Below, piece by piece: positions 25,343 to 31,307 of a stretch of DNA of 31,433 nucleotides (position 1 is the stretch's first letter; the number at the start of each line of letters is the position of its first letter). Made by a program: the position numbers and the translations under genes. A model generated the notes under the pieces. The model had not been told where the DNA came from. It did not search any database and saw only the letters and a program-made list of their open reading frames with translations. The stretch spans positions 1 to 31,433 of IMG/VR virus record IMGVR_UViG_3300032116_000880. One strand, written 5' to 3'. This DNA comes from a virus.

Positions 25343-25541
25343 CTTTAGACTCTTTTCTAAAAATTGCATCATAGTTGTCTTTATAGGCTTGGCTAGGTGT
25401 CCATCCACCTGTGCTGCCTATACTACCACTATGGCCATGGCTTTTGTCTCTCAACTTGCGTAAGAATGGATTACTGTTGATAATCTTTTCATTCTTCTTC
25501 CATTGGCTTGACCCTTCTGCGGGTGGACCTTTTTTGCTCAT
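25332..25541 (-). CDS. Small basic protein with a DNYDxIFRK tail (69 aa)
   Basis: I chose the ATG at 25539-25541 (MSKKGPPAEGSSQWKKNEK) with GGAG 7 bases upstream. The middle is Gly/Ser/His-rich (SHGHSGSIGSTGG) and the C terminus is WTPSQAYKDNYDAIFRKESK. The last part shares the pattern aromatic-x-(D)-N-(W/Y)-D-x-I-F-(K/R)-K with the gene immediately upstream. Probably a small virion or packaging-associated protein; the role is unknown. It overlaps the upstream gene by 53 bases. Confidence 0.6.
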   Translation of the reverse strand: MSKKGPPAEGSSQWKKNEKIINSNPFLRKLRDKSHGHSGSIGSTGGWTPSQAYKDNYDAIFRKESKDEE

Positions 25542-25653
25542 TGCGTTTCTCCGGTTTCTTTTTAAAAATATTATCCCAGTTATCTTCAAACTGTTTACGG
25601 TCTTCTATGGGGCGTGGTTTACTGCCCTTGCCTCCGTGCCAACTGTTATTCAT
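25489..25653 (-). CDS. Small basic protein with a DNWDxIFKK motif (54 aa)
   Basis: The ATG at 25651-25653 starts 2 bases after the stop of the DruA-like gene and has AGGA 7 bases upstream. The protein starts MNNSWHGGKGSKPRPIEDRK, continues QFEDNWDNIFKKKPEKRNEQ and ends RRRVKPMEEE. I recall tiny aquatic-phage proteins with an N-terminal Trp-x-Gly-Gly-Lys-Gly segment and a later N-(W/Y)-D-x-I-F-(G/K) motif, with no known function. The exact fit between neighbours makes it credible. Confidence 0.65.
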   Translation of the reverse strand: MNNSWHGGKGSKPRPIEDRKQFEDNWDNIFKKKPEKRNEQKRSTRRRVKPMEEE

Positions 25654-25655
25654 GT

Positions 25656-26249
25656 CTAAATCCTATCCGTAATTAAAATAATTTTCTTATCTTCACCTGT
25701 TGGCTTAGTATATCTATCTGCAATAGTTTCTTTGCTGTCCCATTTTAGACTTAGACTTTTTTTGTCTTTGGGCAATCCGGCTGTTTCTCCAATACCAACC
25801 CAATTATCTGCAAGATACACGCTGCCTTTTTTACCATTGCCAATAGTAGTAACAATTGCTTTCAAATCATTCTTATATTTGTTATACCAATCCAGCTTTG
25901 CTCTAGATCTGATTTGTTTTAATATTTGTGTGCCTAGGTTAGGTATAGGATTAGCAATAATGCAGAATCTTTTGTTATCTGCTACTTCATTGAACATCTT
26001 GTCAAATTCTTTTTGTGAAACATTAAAATATTTTAAAATGCTTTTAGGTGTAGGTTTGAATCCACTGCCTAACCAAAAGGTAGCAATGTCCATGCTATCA
26101 TATGCAATAATATATTTTATGCAACGGCCTACCACACGCGGTGTTTTAACATAACTGTGATATTGCACAACCATATCATTGGCTATGCGTTTATCTTCAA
26201 GCGTTTCTGCAATTCTAATTTGTATAGGAGAAAAATTATTACCTGCCAT
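25656..26249 (-). CDS. DruA/DUF4338-like protein, possible DNA modification factor (197 aa)
   Basis: The order of motifs fits the DUF4338 group that includes Druantia DruA: HSY then GRCIKYIIAY (41-50), ATFWLGSGF (56-64), VADNKRFCII (89-98), NPIPNLGTQILKQI (100-113), DWYNKYKNDLKAIVTTI (120-136) and YLADNWVGIGETAG (145-158). Its stop is 2 bases before the next gene, and its ATG abuts the large terminase stop. The GNAT-like base-modification protein Mom of phage Mu is a distant alternative. A role in modifying phage DNA before packaging is plausible but inferred; the catalytic site is not known to me. Confidence 0.55.
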   Translation of the reverse strand: MAGNNFSPIQIRIAETLEDKRIANDMVVQYHSYVKTPRVVGRCIKYIIAYDSMDIATFWLGSGFKPTPKSILKYFNVSQKEFDKMFNEVADNKRFCIIANPIPNLGTQILKQIRSRAKLDWYNKYKNDLKAIVTTIGNGKKGSVYLADNWVGIGETAGLPKDKKSLSLKWDSKETIADRYTKPTGEDKKIILITDRI

Positions 26250-27490
26250 TATACCATTCTCCCTATGTTTCTTTGTAATGATCCCACAAATGTTGTTTGT
26301 GGTAAAACTCTTAATGGGAACAGTCTATGTGACACATAGCGCAAACTATCTGCCATATGGTCCCATCCTGATTCTTTGTCTGGAATTCTTGTGCCTGATT
26401 TATAGCTATACTTAAGAATGCATTCACGCAGTTTTCTACATTTTGGATCTATAAACAAACGGCGTTGTCCCATTGTGTTGCAGAATAGTGCATTAACACT
26501 GGCAATGGCTTCAGCAACAGGAGGATTAGTTGGATCTACCTGTAGTTTGAATCCTGCATTTTGTAATATGATATGATCACTTATGCCGGGACTGTTGGTA
26601 GTGCGCTTTGCACCACTGGCATCTGGATAAACTAATATTTGACGTTGATAACCGTAGCGCCTGCGTATTTCCTGTGCTAGTTCATTGGTATCACTGCTGT
26701 ATATTTCTATTTCATCAATAACATGTAACCAATCTTTGCCTTTGACACATACCACTGCACTCATTGGATTCACGTTGAAGTCAATGCCTACGTGCAGCGC
26801 ACCAACATCTGGCAATAAATCAGTGTAGGGTTTGATATTTTCTTCAGTAAAGCTGTAAAAGATAACTGAAGTATCAGTAACAAACTGTGCTAGGTATTCA
26901 GCTTCAAATGTTTTTACATCTAGGTCACGTTTGGCTGCTTCTATTTCTTCCTGTGGGACATTTCCACCATCAAGCGTGGTGAACTGGAAACTACTCCAAT
27001 CTTCAGTGTTTCCTGCTTGGATCCAGAGGTCATAGAACCAGTTGCGGCCTTTGGGGCTACCAATGAAAAGAGCATGTCCACCAGTGTCTGACAGCGTTGG
27101 CCGCAATACACTATACCATGCTTGGTTATGGATATCACCGCACTCATCCAATACAATAAAGTCATACTTGCCGCCACGCAGATTGTCATAGCTGTCAGTA
27201 CTACGCACAGTAATAATGCTGTTGTTAATAAGGCGTATTGAAAGATCACTTTCATTGATCTTTTTAGCCCAGTTGCGTTGGATGAGCTGTGTTTTAAGTT
27301 CATCCCAAATAACTGTTTTAGCCTGTCTATAAGTTGGAGCAACATAAAGTATCCTGCGGTTTGGATGGCGTGCATATTTGGCCATTTCATTTATACTGAG
27401 ATAACTTTTACCAAAACGTCTGCCACAGGCTGCTACGCGGAAGCGGCTAGCGCAATCACTGATAGTCTGCTGTGGCGGTGTTAACTGCAT
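26249..27490 (-). CDS. terL: Large terminase subunit (413 aa)
   Basis: Walker A is CGRRFGKS (residues 22-29), Walker B FIVLDE (111-116) and the coupling motif FIGSPKG (142-148). The RNase H-like nuclease domain shows GIDFNVNPMSAVV (D237), YPDAS (D290) and DHMADSLRY (D377, D381). The length is typical. It packages DNA through the portal and cuts it. Its start overlaps the methyltransferase gene by 10 bases. The packaging mode (cos or headful) cannot be told from the sequence alone. Confidence 0.95.
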   Translation of the reverse strand: MQLTPPQQTISDCASRFRVAACGRRFGKSYLSINEMAKYARHPNRRILYVAPTYRQAKTVIWDELKTQLIQRNWAKKINESDLSIRLINNSIITVRSTDSYDNLRGGKYDFIVLDECGDIHNQAWYSVLRPTLSDTGGHALFIGSPKGRNWFYDLWIQAGNTEDWSSFQFTTLDGGNVPQEEIEAAKRDLDVKTFEAEYLAQFVTDTSVIFYSFTEENIKPYTDLLPDVGALHVGIDFNVNPMSAVVCVKGKDWLHVIDEIEIYSSDTNELAQEIRRRYGYQRQILVYPDASGAKRTTNSPGISDHIILQNAGFKLQVDPTNPPVAEAIASVNALFCNTMGQRRLFIDPKCRKLRECILKYSYKSGTRIPDKESGWDHMADSLRYVSHRLFPLRVLPQTTFVGSLQRNIGRMV

Positions 27491-28230
27491 AAATGTTCTC
27501 TAGGCACAAACCAATAATCCATACAGCCTTTGAAAGGACTGTATTCATTAATGATTCCGCGCTTTCTACATACTGCAACATAATTTAAATTATTAAAATA
27601 ATCAAATAGATCCTGTGGCGTATAATAAAATAATTTGCATTGGTGTTCTACTATTTCCAATTGGCATACAGGTCTATTAGCACTAATAGTATTCACAGCA
27701 CCTTTAAGCACATTCAATTCAAAACCCTCAACATCTATCTTAATAAAATCTATATCTGAGAAATTGTAACTGTCTAGCGTAACACATTGAACTGCTTGTG
27801 TAGCTCTGGTTCTACGCCTTGTTCTACTAGGATCCCAATAGTATTGATTTTCTAAATGATTATGACCTAGGTTATGTTTAAACAATACAATTTCTGTGGC
27901 ATAGGCTTTTTCTGCAAGTGCAGTGGTATACAGCGTGGCATTGGCTACATTGTTATCTCTAACAGTATTTTTCCATAATGTTTGTGTTACACCTGTTGGT
28001 TCAAAGCACAGCACATGATTAAATCTTTTTGCATAGTGGATAGCATTGCAGGCATTGTTACTGCCAATGTCAATAGCATTGCGGTATTGTTTAATTAATG
28101 TTTGTGCAAACTGCCAATTATGTCCTTGATATTGTCCATTACGCAGGCGTTGAATATACAACTTATCAGTAGCATCTACCCAATAAGTGTGATTGTCTTT
28201 GCTGTGTATTGGAATAATATCTAACATCAA
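27481..28230 (-). CDS. FkbM-family SAM-dependent methyltransferase (249 aa)
   Basis: Motif I AIDIGSNNACNAIHYA (52-67) and VLCFEPTG (73-80, acidic E77) form the SAM site. The FkbM hallmark VTLDSYNFSDIDFIKIDVEG (150-169), followed by FELNVLKGA, is fully present. FkbM enzymes usually O-methylate sugars or small molecules. The gene sits between the small membrane protein and the large terminase. The substrate is unknown: host surface glycans, virion glycans or DNA-linked sugars are possible. All key motifs look intact. Confidence 0.85.
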   Translation of the reverse strand: MMLDIIPIHSKDNHTYWVDATDKLYIQRLRNGQYQGHNWQFAQTLIKQYRNAIDIGSNNACNAIHYAKRFNHVLCFEPTGVTQTLWKNTVRDNNVANATLYTTALAEKAYATEIVLFKHNLGHNHLENQYYWDPSRTRRRTRATQAVQCVTLDSYNFSDIDFIKIDVEGFELNVLKGAVNTISANRPVCQLEIVEHQCKLFYYTPQDLFDYFNNLNYVAVCRKRGIINEYSPFKGCMDYWFVPREHLCS

Positions 28231-28244
28231 TTAACTGCTGTTAA

Positions 28245-28460
28245 TTAGAAACTTAGTGTTTTGCTTTTCTTGGTATCACGTGATTTAATTTCAGTGCCCC
28301 AACCCACAAAGATACAAATCAATGTAATGGGAAATGCCCACCAAGTTAGATGATCTGTAAGATGAGCCCAAGTTAACACAGCACTGAGTAAACTAAAAGT
28401 GTTTAGTCCCAATGTGTGATGACTGCTGTCTTGATTTAATTTGTTTAACACTTCCTTCAT
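28245..28460 (-). CDS. Small two-helix membrane protein, holin candidate (71 aa)
   Basis: AGGAG lies 8 bases before the ATG. Two hydrophobic segments are visible: about residues 20-37 (NTFSLLSAVLTWAHL) and 40-57 (WWAFPITLICIFVGWG). A charged C terminus (EIKSRDTKKSK) follows. Size and two-TM layout fit class II holins, but the location beside the terminase and the lack of an endolysin keep this open. It may be a membrane protein with another role. Confidence 0.5.
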   Translation of the reverse strand: MKEVLNKLNQDSSHHTLGLNTFSLLSAVLTWAHLTDHLTWWAFPITLICIFVGWGTEIKSRDTKKSKTLSF

Positions 28461-28487
28461 ATCTATATCTCCTGTTAAAAAAAGCTG

Positions 28488-28567
28488 CCTAAATGTAATG
28501 CGGGATTTTTAATCTCTGAATCACGTTAACCTCCCTTGTGTTAACCGTAACGCACATTACATTTAGG
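28488..28567 (-). terminator. Long inverted repeat and U-tract after the small terminase
   Basis: Arms at 28488-28500 and 28555-28567 are 13-base perfect complements (CCTAAATGTAATG). Between them two GTTAAC palindromes flank a Pu-rich loop. On the minus strand the second arm is followed by CAGCTTTTTTT, so it resembles an intrinsic terminator with a large loop of 54 bases. It might instead be the packaging start site, given its place near terS. Confidence 0.55.
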
Positions 28568-28569
28568 TC

Positions 28570-28986
28570 TTACACATCCGTAGAATCTTCATTGTTTTCT
28601 CTTTGTGTAATCCATGGTAGGATTTGATTTTCATCAAGGTTGATTGGTGAATCTGATTGTCCCAAGTACTGCTTGCCTAACCAAATTTGCATCACTGCTG
28701 AACCATTAAGTGCGGTATTGATTTGTGCTCTGCGTAGGCTAATATTAAGTGCTACCCTACCTTTTGTGAGTTCTGCGCTAAAGTTATATCTCAGCGTATT
28801 TGAATCAATACCAAACCAATCTGCTATTTCAATATCTTTACAGCCAATCTGTGCTAGCTTGTAAACTTCTTCTGGTGGGATAATTGCTTTGTCTCGGCCC
28901 ACAACTACACCCTCAACCGTCTTGGTGCCCATTTTACGGGCGCGGTTGGGATCTCTCTTTGGGGTAGTGGGATTAGTTTTGCTCAT
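28570..28986 (-). CDS. terS: Small terminase subunit (138 aa)
   Basis: I chose the ATG at 28984-28986 (MSKTNPTTPKRDPNRA) with GAG 7 bases upstream; a GTG at 29040 would give 156 residues. A HTH-like region reads PPEEVYKLAQIGCKDIEIAD then WFGIDSNTLRYNFS. It is followed by a helical oligomerisation part and the signature NGSAVMQIWLGKQYLGQSD. This is the usual layout of small terminases that recognise phage DNA. It is followed by the large inverted repeat at 28488-28567. Confidence 0.8.
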   Translation of the reverse strand: MSKTNPTTPKRDPNRARKMGTKTVEGVVVGRDKAIIPPEEVYKLAQIGCKDIEIADWFGIDSNTLRYNFSAELTKGRVALNISLRRAQINTALNGSAVMQIWLGKQYLGQSDSPINLDENQILPWITQRENNEDSTDV

Positions 28987-29013
28987 TGTCATGCTCACTT
29001 TTTGAGTGTAGGT

Positions 29014-29032
29014 CAGAAAGCGGTGCTTTCTG
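29014..29032. repeat. 8-bp hairpin just upstream of terS
   Basis: CAGAAAGC and GCTTTCTG are perfect inverted copies around a 3-base loop, 28 bases before the chosen terS start. It is a candidate operator, a translational control hairpin or part of a packaging site; no U-tract follows on either strand. Confidence 0.5.
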
Positions 29033-29064
29033 TATTGCACTACTATTTAGCGTAATGGTATTTT

Positions 29065-29328
29065 TTAACTGTTTTTAACTGTGATTTTGTGCAGTTTTAT
29101 ATTTGTGGTAACTGGACTGATTATGCTGTTAGCATGATAAACTGTGTTCTTAAGTGTGTAGTTACTGCTGTTGATAAAATGTTCTAACTGTGCTACGTCA
29201 GCATCAGTAAGTGGCTCAGTCTTTAGTGTGAGATCATGAATTGCCACATATTGCACAATTCTGGTGTCTGCTTTGGTTCCCCAATCTAATTTTCTTCTAG
29301 CTATTTCTTGCAATTGTTTGTGATTCAT
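29065..29328 (-). CDS. Small protein at the head of the late block (87 aa)
   Basis: The protein begins MNHKQLQEIARRKLDWGTKA, continues DTRIVQYVAIHDLTLKTEPL and ends IKLHKITVKNS. It appears to be alpha then beta with no membrane segment. There is no clear ribosome site: the ATG lies only 11 bases after the U-rich tail of a terminator. This suggests expression through readthrough of that terminator. No family recognised. Confidence 0.6.
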   Translation of the reverse strand: MNHKQLQEIARRKLDWGTKADTRIVQYVAIHDLTLKTEPLTDADVAQLEHFINSSNYTLKNTVYHANSIISPVTTNIKLHKITVKNS

Positions 29329-29348
29329 AGTTAATATTTAAAAAAGAA

Positions 29349-29378
29349 AAACCCCAATACAGTTAAGTATTGGGGTTT
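29349..29378 (-). terminator. Intrinsic terminator directly upstream of the late block
   Basis: A 12-bp stem (AAACCCCAATAC at 29349-29360 pairs with 29367-29378) with a 6-base loop is followed on the minus strand by TTTTCTTTTTT. It lies between the secreted-protein gene and the first late gene. It can act as a stop for the short early transcript and as an attenuator for the 29-kb late block. Confidence 0.8.
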
Positions 29379-29401
29379 ATCACAACCTTCTTTTTATGAA
29401 G

Positions 29402-29427
29402 TTGAAGGGTACCACCCCTTCAATTTT
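29402..29427 (+). terminator. Plus-strand facing hairpin
   Basis: An 8-bp stem (TTGAAGGG at 29402-29409 with CCCTTCAA at 29416-29423) is followed by TTTTATTTAT on the plus strand. It overlaps no gene and lies beside the minus-strand terminator, so the pair may act as a two-way insulator. Confidence 0.55.
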
Positions 29428-29429
29428 AT

Positions 29430-29801
29430 TTATAAAAATCCTGAATTTTCCATGCGTTTTAACTTCATATCATGTTTAAATTGTTTGAGCTGACGTTGTA
29501 ATTTAATTTGATTCTTAATTGTAGCATCTGATGCAGTATAGATAATACTGTAACTGTATTGTATGTTTTCTTTGTCATATTCTAAATGAAAACATTGAAA
29601 TGACACATATTCATTTTTGCTGTTTTTATACCAAATAGCATCAAATGCACTTAGGTTACTTTGATTCATCAAAGCATAATTTAGATCACTGCATAATTCT
29701 CTATCAACATAATTTACACTTACACCCTGTGGAGGTTGATGATGATTAATTGCATACGCCGGATCTGCAATAAAAGCCAAAGCAATTAAAAATATACGCA
29801 T
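29430..29801 (-). CDS. Secreted or periplasmic small protein (123 aa)
   Basis: I chose the ATG at 29799-29801 because AGGAAA precedes it and the longer frame to 29861 runs into the promoter. The first 17 residues, MRIFLIALAFIADPAYA, form a signal peptide with an A-x-A cleavage site before INHHQPP. The mature part has two Cys (LCSDLNYALMNQ and FQCFHLEYDK) that could form a disulfide, and a Lys-rich helical C terminus. It is probably an early gene with its own promoter. It could be an envelope-acting protein; the function is unknown. Confidence 0.75.
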   Translation of the reverse strand: MRIFLIALAFIADPAYAINHHQPPQGVSVNYVDRELCSDLNYALMNQSNLSAFDAIWYKNSKNEYVSFQCFHLEYDKENIQYSYSIIYTASDATIKNQIKLQRQLKQFKHDMKLKRMENSGFL

Positions 29802-29833
29802 AGTAATTTCCTGTTTGTTTTTACTATACACAT

Positions 29834-29861
29834 ATAATAGCATCTTTAGTGCAGTTGTCAA
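29834..29861 (-). promoter_or_regulatory. Sigma70-like promoter for the secreted-protein gene
   Basis: On the minus strand TTGACA (29856-29861) and TATTAT (29834-29839) are separated by 16 bases; a TTATAT box gives 18. It lies about 33 bases before the chosen start. A perfect -35 box makes this one of the two best promoters in the window. Confidence 0.75.
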
Positions 29862-29888
29862 CCACTATTTTATAGATAAATATGAGTT

Positions 29889-30056
29889 ATGAGTCCATTT
29901 GAAATAAGATTAGAAATACTAAAGCTGGCACGTGACATATTAAGTGCTAGATCCACCAAACCAGAAGAAATGCCTGGTACAGAAGAAATAATTATTCAAG
30001 CAGAAAAATTAAATCAATTTGTAAGCACTACCAGTAAAGCCAGCAATCATTCATGA
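29889..30056 (+). CDS. Small conserved phage protein, MSPFEIRL-type (55 aa)
   Basis: The protein begins MSPFEIRLEILKLARDILSA and has a Glu/Ile-rich helix (EEIIIQAEKLNQFVSTT). An N-terminal M-(S/N)-P-F-E-I-R-L-E-(L/I/V)-L-K motif is one I recall in many aquatic tailed phages, with no known function. There is no ribosome site; the start codon lies close to a possible weak promoter (TTGTCA then TAAATA), so a leaderless message is possible. Its stop overlaps the convergent gene by 10 bases. Confidence 0.65.
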   Translation: MSPFEIRLEILKLARDILSARSTKPEEMPGTEEIIIQAEKLNQFVSTTSKASNHS

Positions 30057-30454
30057 TATTTTGGTTCTGAACTTGCAGTAATGTAACTGCGTTCATATGC
30101 ATCATGACCTGAGTCAATAGCAGTTGGAGCAAAGCCCATTTCATCTTTCCATTTGATATAACCCCATTGATCAATAGTTGATTGATCCAAATGCCATTTA
30201 CTCCAATAAGTGAAGCAATAGGCATTCCATAATCTAGGATATTTGATATGGGATATATTTTTATATGACTTAGCTGTGTCTCTGTAATAGACTACATCAG
30301 TTATAATTTGATTGAACTGATCACCTAGAAATTTATCCACATATGATTGCTTATCACCTATAGCTATAGCAAAGTCATATGCAAATTTAGTTCTATCAAT
30401 TACTGGTAAAATGTACTCAGTTACATGTTTGTAGTTGTATATATTTTTGTTCAT
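30047..30454 (-). CDS. Small protein with probable leaderless start (135 aa)
   Basis: I chose the ATG at 30452-30454 (MNKNIYNYKHVTEYILPVID) because the -10 box lies at 30461-30466, so transcripts should begin at about this codon; starts further upstream would lie in the promoter. The body is Tyr/Trp-rich: DQFNQIITDVVYYRDTAKSY, LWNAYCFTYWSKWHLDQSTI and a C-terminal AYERSYITASSEPKYHE. No family recognised and no membrane segment. Confidence 0.6.
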   Translation of the reverse strand: MNKNIYNYKHVTEYILPVIDRTKFAYDFAIAIGDKQSYVDKFLGDQFNQIITDVVYYRDTAKSYKNISHIKYPRLWNAYCFTYWSKWHLDQSTIDQWGYIKWKDEMGFAPTAIDSGHDAYERSYITASSEPKYHE

Positions 30455-30460
30455 AATCAT

Positions 30461-30488
30461 ACTATACATGAATTTAATTATTTGTCAA
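30461..30488 (-). promoter_or_regulatory. Sigma70-like promoter for the 135-aa gene
   Basis: On the minus strand TTGACA (30483-30488) and TATAGT (30461-30466) are separated by 16 bases. The predicted start of transcription coincides with the chosen ATG. The -35 box lies inside the doubtful 30-codon ORF upstream. Confidence 0.75.
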
Positions 30489-30570
30489 GTGAAAGTTTAA
30501 TACATCTGCCATCTGCTACGCATCTAGCAGTTTGAATCATAAAAGCAATTGCTCCGTATTCACTACGCAT
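30478..30570 (-). CDS. Doubtful 30-aa ORF
   Basis: The peptide reads MRSEYGAIAFMIQTARCVAD then GRCIKLSLDK. It looks protein-like, but the ribosome site is weak (GAAGAA far upstream) and the frame overlaps the promoter of the next gene and a hairpin. It may be a remnant or a small real gene. Confidence 0.3.
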   Translation of the reverse strand: MRSEYGAIAFMIQTARCVADGRCIKLSLDK

Positions 30571-30579
30571 TGCTTTTAT
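30539..30579 (+). terminator. 11-bp hairpin bordering the gene-free region
   Basis: ATAAAAGCAAT (30539-30549) and ATTGCTTTTAT (30569-30579) are perfect complements around a 19-base loop; the plus strand continues with TTCTTC. The AT-rich stem with a U-rich 3' arm could end plus-strand transcription from the 55-aa gene. It could also be a first element of the candidate RNA. Confidence 0.45.
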
Positions 30580-30600
30580 TTCTTCAAATACGTGTAATTA

Positions 30601-31282
30601 AACAAGTAATGTTGTAGATTTGATGATAGCAAGTGGCAGTCAGAAGGAACCTGTTGCAAGGTTCCTTTTAAAAAAGACTTGATGATTAGCCGTCTAGTCT
30701 GGAAGGACGCAGGTATTTGTTTATACACTCAATGCAAGGGACCTCACGCTCATTCCCTACCTGCCGTGGCATGCTTTTCAGCACTAGCAACTGCGTTACC
30801 TTATATGTTGCCTGTTTATGCATTATGTGAGTGTTGCCGCATGTTAACATTCATGCTATAACAACCCGTTGAGTATCCTAGTTCTCACTCTCAAACCCGC
30901 TTCCCTTTCAGGATAATTGCTGCCGCAATGGGGGTGGATCATTATGTTACGTGTGTCCTTCTCAGGGGACTTTTTCCACAGTGGTATTACAAACTGGCCC
31001 ACCAACCTTATGTGTTAAATAATTTTTTGGAGAATACAGAAATGTTTTAATTTCTGTAGCCTCCATACATACTTATCATGAAAGTGTGAAAACACCACTA
31101 AAACAGGTGATTTTGACGCTTTTTACTAAATATATGTGTGCGGCATTGATACTCCATTATCATTCCTCATGCATCTGCCATAGTGCAACTTATGTTTCTT
31201 TCTGTAGGCCTCCAACCTAAACAGGTAAACATACGCCGCACAATTTAACCCCCCGGTACAACAGACCGGGGGGTTTCCTTTT
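30601..31282 (+). ncRNA. Candidate large structured phage RNA (about 0.6-0.7 kb)
   Basis: No convincing gene lies here, yet the stretch is more GC-rich than its flanks and full of complementary segments. Seen directly: a 9-bp hairpin at 30644-30667; GCAGGT/ACCTGC (30709-30714, 30759-30764) enclosing AGGGA/TCCCT; TTGAG/CTCAA (30869-30873, 30890-30894); ATTGC-TGCC-GCAAT (30916-30929); GTGGA/TCCAC enclosing GTCCTT/GGGGAC (30934-30979); ACAGAAAT/ATTTCTGT within GGAG/CTCC (31029-31064); GTGT-GAAA-ACAC (31084-31095); TGTGCGGC/GCCGCACA (31137-31144, 31235-31242). It ends in a strong terminator. The 5' end and promoter are unknown. Strand is inferred from the terminator. Related in style to GOLLD/ROOL RNAs, but membership is not shown. 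Confidence 0.5.
31247..31282. terminator. Second copy of the convergence terminator
   Basis: Identical copy of the 63-98 hairpin within the right terminal redundancy. On the plus strand it directly closes the candidate structured RNA at 30601-31282. Confidence 0.85.
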
Positions 31283-31307
31283 ATAGAAATTGGTTTGGTT
31301 TGGTTGG

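Noticed and set aside
25656-26249. A full Druantia defence system
   Set aside because: Only a DruA-like protein is seen; the large helicase and other partners are absent.
29801-29861. Longer start for the secreted protein
   Set aside because: It would place the start codon inside a good promoter and hide the signal peptide.
30930-31005. About 72-base tRNA-like stretch ending in CCACCA
   Set aside because: Only five acceptor pairs form, no D-loop GG or T-loop consensus is present, and the arms conflict with better stems.
30679-31050. Plus-strand frame open for 60 codons, one stop, then a further 62 codons in the same frame
   Set aside because: It has no ribosome site, is broken by a TAA, and lies on dense hairpins. 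I favour structured RNA, but a decayed gene with a stop cannot be fully excluded.
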